Source: Bryobacteraceae bacterium
GTDB taxonomy: Bacteria; Acidobacteriota; Terriglobia; Bryobacterales; Bryobacteraceae
Length of the DNA: 34,325 bases
Direction: 5' to 3'
Assembly: GCA_025928545.1 (NCBI GenBank)
Contig: JAICJH010000069.1
Coordinates: 1-34,325 of the forward strand
Numbering within the stretch: the stretch's first letter is position 1; every line of letters starts with the position of its first letter. Below are positions 18,301 through 25,620 of the stretch, one piece after another. The notes beneath the pieces were generated by a model. That model saw only the letters and a list, made by a program, of their open reading frames with translations, did not search any database and was not told the origin of the DNA. The translations under genes were made by a program, and so were the position numbers.

Positions 18301-18928
18301 CAATCGCGCGAATCAGAAATCGCTGGTTGGGTCGTCGCAGCCCTTCCTGTTCGTGATGGGCTTCAACTATGAGGCGCCGAAGTTCACGTCAAACAAGCTC
18401 GTCCGCCAGGTAGTCGGAGGCTGGACGTTGGGCGGCATTCTGCGCTATGGCAGCGGCACGCCGATACCAGTGCCCTCCACGCAATCCAATTTGAACGCTG
18501 TGGTTTTCCAGTCCACACGCATGAACCGGGTAGCCGGAGTACCTTTGTTCAACAAAGACCTCAACTGTCACTGCATCGATCCGAACAAAGACCTCGTACT
18601 GAATTCGGCGGCGTGGTCGGACGTCCCGCAGGGAACATGGGGTTTTTCGGCTCCCTATTACGACGATTACCGCTATCAACGGCTCGCAACCGAGCAGTTG
18701 AGTTTCGGCAGAATGTTCCGGGTGAAGGAGCGCTATCGCCTTCAGATCCGCGCGGAATTCTTCAACGTGTTTAATCGCATCGTGATGCCGAATCCTACGG
18801 CGACGAACCCGCTCCAGTCGGTAACCTTCAACGCGGCGGGCGTACCGACCGCAGGGTTCGGACGCATCGATGCAACCAATGTGAGCGGTCAGCGCAACGG
18901 CCAACTCGTAGGCCGCATCGAATTCTAA
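15389..18928 (+). CDS. TonB-dependent receptor with carboxypeptidase-regulatory-like N-terminus (receptor 4)
   Basis: 1,179 residues. The signal peptide is residues 1-20 (RFATLRLSACLLLATFAFA, cut before QTD). The regulatory-like domain at about 22-105 has GTITGTVIDPAKALVPNAAV and GNFTVPSLPSGNYSV. The plug has FVDGQDTTNNND, EFSLQTSNFAAEFGQVAGG and FTFATRSGTNNLHGSLYENF. The barrel ends LVGRIEF. It carries CxC pairs (GRCNCNF and NCHCID) in probable surface loops, not seen in the other three receptors. ATG 15389 is chosen because a GGGGAG site lies 6 bases upstream and the signal peptide starts there; ATG 15365 in the same frame is a possible alternative. It is the last gene of the receptor array and faces the tannase-family gene tail to tail. 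Confidence 0.92.
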   Translation: MRFATLRLSACLLLATFAFAQTDHGTITGTVIDPAKALVPNAAVVATNVETGAHYPTVTTATGNFTVPSLPSGNYSVSVDAPGFRKYLVKNLQVQVAQVLRIDVALEVGPSAESITVDGEVPQLKTESVEQSINVTGDRINDLPLNFGGGGGAIGSIRAPLTFMILSPGVSGTGTTGRVNGQTGSTYRVFVDGQDTTNNNDTTSTAGQPSVEMIQEFSLQTSNFAAEFGQVAGGMFTFATRSGTNNLHGSLYENFANEALDAAKPFVSSKPISRKHDFGFSLSGPILVPKLYNGRNKTFFLVNWEEYRNDVAANGAVNTVPTLAYRNGDFGAALTGRTLGKDPLGRDIKENTIYDPATNTTVGGKVVRDPFPNNVIPLSRMDPVSLKVQQLIPLPNFAGNTNNWKQAPKYNKISAIPAMKIDHHFNEANKVAFHLEKNWNHTVANGQDGLPSPLTAYRDQRTYTYTTRINYDLSIGPTLLLNAGIGFVRFLNPDSSPASVLEYDARGQLGFKGSAVGVGFPRIAGLTSSQGGMFGMGPTNANYYWYGKLTAPLSMTWIHGNHTSKIGGEFRLESYTDRNTRGSSGVLNFSATETGLPSTQGQNLGGGTVGFPYASFLLGRVDTATVNAPQDPQWRNKRYGLFIQDTWKIRRNLTLDYGLRWDLEDQGHEIWYRNSMFGPTISNPSAGGLPGGMVYEGYGPGRCNCNFIAKYPYAIGPRLGAAWQVDSKTVVRGGWGVVYANLPTYQYFTNSAILGVGIDQLSFTNATFGEPAVQMSTGLVYNPDDLHKVTLDPGGRPTPGTVSSPNFYIDPNAGRPGRIMQWNLSLQREIAHNLVLEAAYVGNRGAWLTAATGLVSLNALSDARLAQFGLSRSNPDDIKLLTSTFASGIPASKGFKVPYASFPTGQTLAQSLRPFPQFSSGLSPMWAPLGNNWYDSLQMKLNKRLSHGLDFTSAFTWSKELATGQGINDVFNRANQKSLVGSSQPFLFVMGFNYEAPKFTSNKLVRQVVGGWTLGGILRYGSGTPIPVPSTQSNLNAVVFQSTRMNRVAGVPLFNKDLNCHCIDPNKDLVLNSAAWSDVPQGTWGFSAPYYDDYRYQRLATEQLSFGRMFRVKERYRLQIRAEFFNVFNRIVMPNPTATNPLQSVTFNAAGVPTAGFGRIDATNVSGQRNGQLVGRIEF

Positions 18929-18959
18929 TCGCGGCGTAAGTCGTGGCGGAATACTTGAA

Positions 18960-20693
18960 TTAATTCCGGAAAGCGCCGGAATTCACAAGATACTCGGGCG
19001 CCGGAGGCGTGAACCTGGCCTTCGGCGCTGCGATGCACTTGAAGTTTTCGGCCTTAGCGTTATCTCCGGACCCTTTATACTGTGCAACCTTTGGGTAGGC
19101 GCAGATCGGTCGGGTGGCCAATAGAACACGCGGTGGTGGTGGCGCGGATGTCTCAACCGAAACGCCGCCACGCGCGGTAGCGGAGCCGCTTCCTCCGCGT
19201 CCACCGCTAAAACCTCTTCCGCCGCCTCGGCCGGCCCCACCGAAACCGCCGGACCATTTCGCAGCGATCACCTGCTCGGGCGCCACGCCCGTCGTGACCC
19301 AGCGGTCCAGCGCGCTGACAATATTGTGATCGGGATCTGCGAGTTGACCCTCCACGGCACGCGTTCCGAAGCTATCGAGACCAGGACCATTCTGGCAATG
19401 GTCCATACCCGGAACCATGAACAGGCGAACGAAACTCCTCGCATTTGACAGCCGATCGTAATAGTTAATCGAATCGAAAGGACTGACAGTCGTATCCTGC
19501 CAGCCGTGGTACGTGATGAGCTTTCCTCCTCGTTTCCTGAACGCCGAAAGATCCGGGGAGAGCGCATTGATGTCGGCGCCCCACATCTTGTAAAGTTCTT
19601 CCACGTCCTTGTTGAAATCGAACGTTGCTGGATTGTAAGCAGCGCCTTTCGCCCAGTTCAGAAGATCCGATGTGCCTCGTCCCGCGCCGCCACCCTGAAC
19701 GCCTAGGCGGGCGGACGCAGATGCTTCCGTGCCGAAAGGATTGCCGGGATAGATCGTGTGGCCGTTGGAAAGATTCTGGACGCCAGCATAGATTTTCTTC
19801 AGCATGGTCAATTGCGGATGAGTGAGGCAGGTTTGCGCGTCCTGGCCAGATTTGCACTCAAGACTTTCGGGCTTGAAATCGCAAGTACCCGGATTCGCGA
19901 CAAAATCGTCCGTCGGTAAACCGCTGCCCTGGCCGGCGCAACGTGACAACACGGCCTTGCGAACCATCGCCCCCTGTTCGCGAGACATCCAGTAACCCGG
20001 GTTGTCCTGTGCTACGCGCAGGTAATAGAGGAATGCCAGATGCAGTGCGATGCGGTTGTTTCCCGCTGCGCCGGCGAGAATGCCGTCGTAGTCTTCCGGA
20101 TACCGCTGTGCCTCCATTAACGCCTGATGCCCACCAGTGGAGCAGCCACTGAAGTACGACTTCGCAATGGGGCGCGCGTAATACGCCTGGGTAATTTCCT
20201 TGCCCGCCAGGGTCATGGCATGCGTGGAGCGCCAACCCCAGTCTTTGATCATTTCGGGCTTACCCGTTCCGCCAGCGTAGCCGCCAGCCGTGCCCATGTC
20301 GGTGTTGGCCGTCGCGTAAGAAAGGCCGATCCCGGTTCTGAGATCACCCACGGCGATTGTGCCGGCAAATGCTCCGTTGCCGGTGCCCATGAACTTCCCG
20401 TTCCATTCCGATGGATCCGGCAGCCAGACTTCAACAATGATTTTTGAACCTGGGGCGGAAGACAGGGCTGCCGTCACTCGACAGTATTGGGGAAGCGGAG
20501 GTGTGATTGCGCCACGACCACCCGCCGGAACCGCGCCTTTTTGAATGTGCTCGGCGGCGGTCACTGTTCCGCCGGAGACTTTCATGTCTTTAAGACTCTC
20601 GCAGGACGCCGCGCACGCTGGGCCGATGCCCATGAATAACAGCAGCAGACTGCCTGCGACTGCCGCACTCGGTTGAATGAAAAAAAATCGCAT
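18960..20693 (-). CDS. Exported tannase/feruloyl-esterase-family protein with Gly/Arg-rich insert
   Basis: 577 residues, the usual size for the family. The signal peptide is about residues 1-29. The nucleophile is Ser185 in GCSTGGHQ, Asp400 lies in HGWQD and His432 in GMDHC. Cys184 and Cys433 next to the catalytic Ser and His form the CS-D-HC arrangement known for this family, where a disulfide joins the two. These enzymes hydrolyse gallate or hydroxycinnamate esters; the actual substrate is not readable here. Residues 480-511 are a Gly/Arg-rich tract (GGFGGAGRGGGRG and more) just before the conserved C-terminal segment TRPICAYPKVAQYKG. The partial paralogue at the right end of the window has no such tract there. 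Smaller Gly runs are at 57-61 and 332-340. Start ATG 20693 has AGGAG 7 bases upstream; the longer open frame to 20846 lacks both a site and a signal peptide. Confidence 0.9.
   Translation of the reverse strand: MRFFFIQPSAAVAGSLLLLFMGIGPACAASCESLKDMKVSGGTVTAAEHIQKGAVPAGGRGAITPPLPQYCRVTAALSSAPGSKIIVEVWLPDPSEWNGKFMGTGNGAFAGTIAVGDLRTGIGLSYATANTDMGTAGGYAGGTGKPEMIKDWGWRSTHAMTLAGKEITQAYYARPIAKSYFSGCSTGGHQALMEAQRYPEDYDGILAGAAGNNRIALHLAFLYYLRVAQDNPGYWMSREQGAMVRKAVLSRCAGQGSGLPTDDFVANPGTCDFKPESLECKSGQDAQTCLTHPQLTMLKKIYAGVQNLSNGHTIYPGNPFGTEASASARLGVQGGGAGRGTSDLLNWAKGAAYNPATFDFNKDVEELYKMWGADINALSPDLSAFRKRGGKLITYHGWQDTTVSPFDSINYYDRLSNARSFVRLFMVPGMDHCQNGPGLDSFGTRAVEGQLADPDHNIVSALDRWVTTGVAPEQVIAAKWSGGFGGAGRGGGRGFSGGRGGSGSATARGGVSVETSAPPPPRVLLATRPICAYPKVAQYKGSGDNAKAENFKCIAAPKARFTPPAPEYLVNSGAFRN
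18962..18983. terminator. Hairpin in the convergent 3' region of receptor 4 and the tannase-family gene
   Basis: An 8-bp perfect stem, aattccgg with ccggaatt, closes the loop aaagcg. It overlaps the last codons of the minus-strand gene and lies 33 bases past the receptor 4 stop. There is no proper T-run on either side, so the role as a shared terminator is tentative. Confidence 0.35.
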
Positions 20694-20768
20694 TGTATTC
20701 TCCTGAAGATTGCCGAATATCGTTCCGCGCCAATACCGATCGTGGCTAGGGCAAATCCAACCCCACCG

Positions 20769-20783
20769 ACGTGTAAGACACGT
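20769..20783. promoter_or_regulatory. Short inverted repeat upstream of the tannase-family gene
   Basis: acgtgt and acacgt are perfect 6-bp arms around aag, about 75 bases upstream of the start on the minus strand. It could be a regulator site or a leader hairpin. Confidence 0.35.
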
Positions 20784-20843
20784 GAATTCAAGCCAGTAGG
20801 TTACCAGCGGGGCAACTTGAAAACAATTGAAAAATTCTGATTT

Positions 20844-20868
20844 CATTAATAGGCTGCGGCTATTAATG
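20844..20868. promoter_or_regulatory. Candidate operator: 25-bp inverted repeat
   Basis: CATTAATAG (20844-20852) and CTATTAATG (20860-20868) are perfect 9-bp arms separated by 7 bases. It lies about 150 bases upstream of the tannase-family start, in an AT-rich patch unlike its surroundings. The size and symmetry fit a dimeric repressor or activator site. No strong promoter could be placed beside it: TTGTTT-N17-TAACCT on the minus strand is only a weak match. Confidence 0.5.
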
Positions 20869-21118
20869 TTGGACGCGCATTCAATCGGCGGATACGCTTC
20901 TTAAGCGAGACCGGCCAGTCGCGAACAAGAGTTCATGCAGGCTTTAGACTGGAGCTCACCCTGATTCGCGCCGGCAGACCTGAGTGCTGCCGGCTCTACG
21001 GGCACATGAATGAGGCGGCTAATTCGACCGACTTCGTGCATGGAAATTTCATGCCAACAGGCCGTATTTCGGGTAATATCGGGCAGCTCAAGCAACCCGA
21101 CGGCGGCTTATTGAAACC
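20869..21118. other. Intergenic stretch between the two esterase genes
   Basis: 250 bases with no supported gene. Together with 20694-20868 the gap between the CE1-like esterase stop and the tannase-family start is 425 bases, long enough that the two genes are probably separate transcripts although they point the same way. Confidence 0.5.
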
Positions 21119-22402
21119 TTATTGAAAGAGGACCGGAGCGAAGTCGCTCAGAAACTTCCGCCAGATAAACCAGTAGTGAATGCCGGGCATCTCGTGATAA
21201 GAGGTCACGAAACCTTCCTTCTTCACCTCTTCGGCCAGCGCGACGGTCCCCGCATGGGCCATATCGGCATCACCAGCTCCGAGCCAATAGTATTTGACTC
21301 CGCTCGCTTTGAGCGCAGCGAGTTGCTTATCGAACGCTTCGTTAATCGCGCCACCCCCACTGAAGACGCCGATGTAGCCGAACACGCCAGGATTGTTATT
21401 GGTCGCCGCGATCGTATGGCCTGCGCCCATGGACAAGCCGGCGACCGCGCGGCTGTTTTTATTGGCCACTACGCGGTAGTTGTGCTCGACGAAAGGAATG
21501 ATCTCTTTCACCAGGCTCTCCGGGTATGAGCCCGCATACGGCTGCGCGCCTCTTCCGCCGGACGCGCCGCCGGGAGCGGGTCCGCCTCGTCCCGCGGGAC
21601 CTCTGCCCGCACCTGCCTGTCCGGGGGGCGGCGGCGCTATCACCGACGACACGGCCGGAGTGGGCCCAAGGCCATAACCCTGCGAAACCGTTTGGGTTGC
21701 GTTACCGTTCGGCATCACAACAATCATCGGCTTGATCTTTCCCGCGGCGAGAAGGTTATCCATGATGATGTTGGCGCGGCCCATAGTGTCCCAGGCGTCT
21801 TCATCGCCTCCGCCACCGTGCAACAAATAGAGCACCGGATATTTGGCGTTGCTTGTGTGATAGTTGGGCGGTGTATAGACAAGCATCCGGCGCGACTTTT
21901 CTTTCAAAATTTCGGAAGGATACCAAATCGTTTCCACCTGGCCATGCGGAACATCCTTGAAGTCCCACATTTCCGATGCGGGACCGGAGATCATGAGCAG
22001 GTTTTCGTAGCGGTTGCCGTCGCGCTGCACCTCCGCATTGCCGGGGTCAAGCACCTTCGCGCCATCCACAGTGAACGAGTAGCCCCACAACTGATCGCCC
22101 AGCGGGCCGACCGTCACTGACCAGATTCCCCGATCGTCCTTCGTCAGAGGAATGTTGGTCGCGTTTTCCCAATGTCCGGTGAGTGTGACTTCATTGGCCT
22201 TGGCTGCGAGCAGCCGGAACGTGACCCGCTTGTCCGGCAGAATTTCAGGAGAGACTACGCGAGGCCCGGCTGCGCCTCGCCCAGCCGCGGCGCCCCGCCC
22301 GCCCGTCGCAACCGCCGGAACCTGTGCCGGTTGGCCGAACGCTGCCGATGAGAGCAGGAGCGGTACGATTGCCGCTCGCATCCATGTTAGTGGTGTATTC
22401 AT
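21119..22402 (-). CDS. Exported CE1-like (esterase D/feruloyl-esterase type) hydrolase with N-terminal E-set domain
   Basis: 427 residues. The signal peptide is about 1-24. About 48-140 is an immunoglobulin-like/CBM48-type E-set domain (VTFRLLAAKANEVTLTGHW, GIWSVTVGPLGDQLWGYSF), as in XynZ-like esterases. From about 150 is the alpha/beta-hydrolase domain: RRMLVYTPPNY, PVLYLLHGGGGDEDAW, nucleophile Ser324 in GLSMG, a probable acid Asp378 or Asp380 in GAGDAD, and His409 in MPGIHYW. Such enzymes cleave ester-linked substituents of plant polymers. Gly/Arg-rich tracts occur at 33-46 and, larger, at 257-287 between a beta-strand and the nucleophile region; related proteins usually have a short loop there. 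ATG 22402 is chosen for the signal peptide; the ribosome site (GAGAAGG) is 11 bases away, farther than usual. The tannase-family gene lies downstream in the same direction. Confidence 0.88.
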   Translation of the reverse strand: MNTPLTWMRAAIVPLLLSSAAFGQPAQVPAVATGGRGAAAGRGAAGPRVVSPEILPDKRVTFRLLAAKANEVTLTGHWENATNIPLTKDDRGIWSVTVGPLGDQLWGYSFTVDGAKVLDPGNAEVQRDGNRYENLLMISGPASEMWDFKDVPHGQVETIWYPSEILKEKSRRMLVYTPPNYHTSNAKYPVLYLLHGGGGDEDAWDTMGRANIIMDNLLAAGKIKPMIVVMPNGNATQTVSQGYGLGPTPAVSSVIAPPPPGQAGAGRGPAGRGGPAPGGASGGRGAQPYAGSYPESLVKEIIPFVEHNYRVVANKNSRAVAGLSMGAGHTIAATNNNPGVFGYIGVFSGGGAINEAFDKQLAALKASGVKYYWLGAGDADMAHAGTVALAEEVKKEGFVTSYHEMPGIHYWFIWRKFLSDFAPVLFQ

Positions 22403-22450
22403 CGCTGTTTGTACCTTCTCTCGGCTGGCGAACCCCGCCAAGCCACGGTC

Positions 22451-22456
22451 ATTATA
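22451..22456 (-). promoter_or_regulatory. -10 box of the CE1-like esterase gene
   Basis: On the minus strand this reads a perfect TATAAT about 50 bases before the ATG. No convincing -35 hexamer lies at 16-18 bases, so it may need an activator or be fortuitous. Confidence 0.42.
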
Positions 22457-22584
22457 TACCCTGTTCCTGATGAGCCATTTCATACTCATCGGCGACCGAA
22501 AACACGGGAATCGCTGCGAATCCCAACGATTGACCAGCTTAATGGGAACGTTGCGTATTGCGCCATAGCTGTTTCCGGATATGC

Positions 22585-22614
22585 TTGACGTCCTGCCGGG
22601 CTCGCTGATACCAT
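22585..22614 (+). promoter_or_regulatory. Candidate promoter of the DUF1592 operon
   Basis: TTGACG (22585-22590) and TACCAT (22609-22614) are 18 bases apart. It would give a leader of about 160 bases that contains the 25-bp inverted repeat at 22709-22733. The rest of the 376-base divergent gap 22403-22778 shows nothing else I can name. Confidence 0.4.
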
Positions 22615-22708
22615 GCCTGTATTCTGCCCGTGGAAGCGGCCTTGCCGGGAAGGCGTCTCAGAATTTTCAGGGATTGAACGAAAAGCGCGAACGAACACTA
22701 CTTGCCGC

Positions 22709-22733
22709 TGATCGGCACGCGTTGTGCCGATCA
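22709..22733. promoter_or_regulatory. Candidate operator or leader hairpin: 25-bp inverted repeat
   Basis: tgatcggcac (22709-22718) and gtgccgatca (22724-22733) are perfect 10-bp arms around gcgtt. It ends 45 bases before the ATG at 22779. As DNA it could be a dimer site; as RNA it would be a strong hairpin well clear of the ribosome site. Confidence 0.55.
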
Positions 22734-22778
22734 TTCGGTAGTGGCGTCGGTCCAGGCAAATGTGCGCGGAGCCAAAGC

Positions 22779-25601
22779 ATGAATGACAGTCCTTACAAGC
22801 GCAGCCGGAGAGCCGACGCTTCCAGATCCAACACCGGCGCGGTGCCGAGAAGAAAAGAACTCCTGCTCACTCCATTCTGGGGGCGGACTGCCGCACTTCT
22901 CTTCGTCCTGGCACTTGCACTTTTCGCCGCTTCCGGGGCCGCGCCCGCGCCGCCCTTTGCGGGAGCCGATGCGTATATTCAGCAAAACTGCGCTCTTTGC
23001 CACGACTCCGCCAAAGCCGTGGGTCACGTCGATCTGGTTAACCTCAGCTATGACCCCACCAACGCGGACAATTTTGCTCTCTGGGTCAAGGTCCATGACC
23101 GGGTTGCTGCCGGTGAAATGCCCCCGGCGGGCATGCCACGGCCGGCCGATTCCGATAAATTCGTCCAGAATCTCTCGACCGCGCTGACCAAATATGAACA
23201 GTCGGTTATCAGGGACCGCGGCCGCGCCGGCCTGCGCCGTCTCAATGCCTACGAATATGAGAACTCCATACGCGATCTTCTCAACGTTCCATGGGTACAG
23301 CTCAAAGCCAAACTGCCGCAGGATGGCGAATCTTACCGCTACAACAAGATCGGCACTGCACTCGACGTTTCGCATGTCCAGCTCTCCCGTTACATGAGTT
23401 CCGCGGATTATGCGATGCGGGAAGCCATCGCCGCGAAACTCGTGCAGCCGCCCACGACCACCACCCGTCTCTACGCGCGCCAGGAAGCCTCGCTCCGCAA
23501 TTTTCGGCCACGCGAGGGCAACACGCGCACCGACCGCCTCAACTTTCCGGTACTCGATTCGCACGCCCAACCTGATGTCCGCGCAGGACGCAGCCCCATC
23601 TCCAGCCCCGAAGCCAAAGAGCGCGAGGCCGTCGGACGCGTCTCCAGCATCTTCTCCGATGCGGGCGGGTTCAGCTGGAGTTTTCGGGCCCCGGCGGCAG
23701 GCCGTTATCGCATCCGCGTGAAAGGCTACACGATCTGGGTCAGTGGCGGCGGTGTCGACCACTGGTCCTACAGCGGGTTCGGTGATCAGAAAGCGGCCTA
23801 TCTTTATCAGACGACGTACCACCGGCCCAACAGCGACGAAGTCTGGCCCGGCCGCCGTGATGAGCCCATTGGTGTGTACGCCCAAAGCTCTGGTCAGTCA
23901 CGGCCCATCGGTGCATTTGATTTCAAGCCTGAACCCGGCGTCGGCGAGGTCGAAGTTATGCTCGCCGTGAACGAGGCCATCCAGACGGACCCCATGCGGT
24001 TTTTCCGAACGCGTGTCAATGGAACCGAGGAAGCGTACGTCAATCCCCTCGCCGGCCCCGACGGCATGCCTGGTGTCGCCTTCCAGTGGTTCGAAGTGGA
24101 AGGTCCCCTCGCCGAGCCGCAGGCTGACGCCGGTTACCGCCTCATGTTCGGCGACCTGCCCCTGCGCCGGCTCGCTCAGGGCGAATCCGGCGGGCTTATC
24201 CTGCAGCTTCCCGCGCCCGCGCCTGCAACTGCGGGTGCCGGCGGTTTCGGCGGTGGTGGCGGACGCGGACGCGGTCCCCGCATGCAGGATGTCGCGGTGG
24301 AGGTCGGAACGGACCATCCGCAGGAGGATGCTGAGCGCCTTCTCCGTACGTTTATGGCCAAGGCCTACCGTCGTCCTGTTGCGGAACCCGATGTCAAACG
24401 CTTCCTCGCACTCTTCAATCAGCAGTTCGGGCTCAACCATAGCTTCGCGAAATCGTTGGTGTCTGCTTACACCGCTGTGCTCACTTCTCCAGGCTGGCTA
24501 TACATCCAGGAATCGCCAGGCAAGTTGGACGACTATGCTCTTGCCACGCGACTTTCTCTCTTCCTGTGGAACTCGCAACCGGATGAACAGCTACGCTCAC
24601 TGGCCGCGTCCGGCCGGCTCCACAACCCCGACGTTCTAAGAGCTCAGACCGACCGTCTTCTGAATGACCCGAAGTCGGGTCGCTTCATCGACGCCTTTAC
24701 CGACTACTGGCTCGATCTCCGCAAGATCGATGACACCTCTCCGTCCACCACGCTGTATAACGACTATGAGCTGGATGATCCGCTGAAACTGGCCGCCGTC
24801 GAAGAGACCCGCCTTTTCGTTCAGGAACTGTTCGCCAAAAACCTGCCGGCTCGGACCGTTGTCAATTCCGATTTCACGTTCCTCAATGAACGTCTGGCGG
24901 CGCACTACGGCATCCCTGGAGTTACCGGCGTTGCCATGCGCAGGGTCATTCTCCCGAAGGATTCCATCCGCGGCGGCCTGATGACCCAGGCGAGCATACT
25001 CAAGGTCACGGCCAACGGCACCACTACATCGCCGGTGGTGCGCGGCGTGTGGATCATGGAGCGCATCCTCGGCTACCACACCGCACCGCCGGCGGGCGTT
25101 CCCGCGATTGAGCCCGATATTCGCGGCGCGGTCACCATCCGCCAGCAGCTCGACAAGCATCGCGCCGATGCTATGTGCGCGGCCTGTCACAAGAAGATCG
25201 ATCCCCCCGGGTTCGCGCTCGAAAGTTTTGATGTGATGGGTGGCCAGCGTGATCGCTATCGCGCCTTTGCGGACGGCGTAAAACCCGAACCGGGTATCGG
25301 TATGTCCGGTCAGCCGTTCGCTTTCCGTTATGGCCTGCCGGTCGATTCGGCGGGCACCTTGGAAGGCGGTCGCTCGTTCCGGGACATTCGCGAATTCAAA
25401 CAGCTCCTTCTCGATCACGAGGAGAAAACGGTTGCCCGCAATATCGTTGGCCAGCTTGCCACCTATGCTACCGGCGCCCCGATCGGCTTCACTGACCGCG
25501 GGCAGGTGGATGCGATTCTCGATAAGAGCCGTGATTCCGGCTGGGGCGTGCGCAGTATTGTTCACGGCATTGTCCAGAGCAATCTGTTTCAGTACAAGTG
25601 A
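22779..25601 (+). CDS. Membrane-anchored c-type cytochrome-like protein, DUF1592 family (DUF1587/DUF1592/DUF1588/DUF1585 domains)
   Basis: 940 residues. A basic N-terminus is followed by one hydrophobic segment at about 36-55, an uncleaved anchor or signal. A heme-binding CALCH lies at 71-75, followed by GEMPPAGMPRP, the pattern of planctomycete-type cytochrome domains. RRLNAYEYENSIRDLL marks the DUF1587 region. The C-terminal half has FMAKAYRRPVAEPDVKRFLALF and SPGWLYIQE (DUF1592), then DFTFLNERLAAHYGIPGV and a second heme site CAACH at 800-804 followed by KKIDPPGFALESFD (DUF1588), then the DUF1585 end. A Gly/Arg-rich tract at about 487-502 (GGFGGGGGRGRG) sits between the central carbohydrate-binding-like part and DUF1592. 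This family is nearly always next to DUF1552, as here (gap 19 bases). The physiological reaction is not established. Start ATG 22779 has GGAG 7 bases upstream; the frame is open from 22581 without support. Confidence 0.9.
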   Translation: MNDSPYKRSRRADASRSNTGAVPRRKELLLTPFWGRTAALLFVLALALFAASGAAPAPPFAGADAYIQQNCALCHDSAKAVGHVDLVNLSYDPTNADNFALWVKVHDRVAAGEMPPAGMPRPADSDKFVQNLSTALTKYEQSVIRDRGRAGLRRLNAYEYENSIRDLLNVPWVQLKAKLPQDGESYRYNKIGTALDVSHVQLSRYMSSADYAMREAIAAKLVQPPTTTTRLYARQEASLRNFRPREGNTRTDRLNFPVLDSHAQPDVRAGRSPISSPEAKEREAVGRVSSIFSDAGGFSWSFRAPAAGRYRIRVKGYTIWVSGGGVDHWSYSGFGDQKAAYLYQTTYHRPNSDEVWPGRRDEPIGVYAQSSGQSRPIGAFDFKPEPGVGEVEVMLAVNEAIQTDPMRFFRTRVNGTEEAYVNPLAGPDGMPGVAFQWFEVEGPLAEPQADAGYRLMFGDLPLRRLAQGESGGLILQLPAPAPATAGAGGFGGGGGRGRGPRMQDVAVEVGTDHPQEDAERLLRTFMAKAYRRPVAEPDVKRFLALFNQQFGLNHSFAKSLVSAYTAVLTSPGWLYIQESPGKLDDYALATRLSLFLWNSQPDEQLRSLAASGRLHNPDVLRAQTDRLLNDPKSGRFIDAFTDYWLDLRKIDDTSPSTTLYNDYELDDPLKLAAVEETRLFVQELFAKNLPARTVVNSDFTFLNERLAAHYGIPGVTGVAMRRVILPKDSIRGGLMTQASILKVTANGTTTSPVVRGVWIMERILGYHTAPPAGVPAIEPDIRGAVTIRQQLDKHRADAMCAACHKKIDPPGFALESFDVMGGQRDRYRAFADGVKPEPGIGMSGQPFAFRYGLPVDSAGTLEGGRSFRDIREFKQLLLDHEEKTVARNIVGQLATYATGAPIGFTDRGQVDAILDKSRDSGWGVRSIVHGIVQSNLFQYK

Positions 25602-25620
25602 GAATGGAGAACGAAGAGCC

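Noticed and set aside
22581..22778. Extended start of the DUF1592 protein
   Set aside because: The extra part contains the 25-bp palindrome and has no ribosome site; ATG 22779 has GGAG at good spacing.
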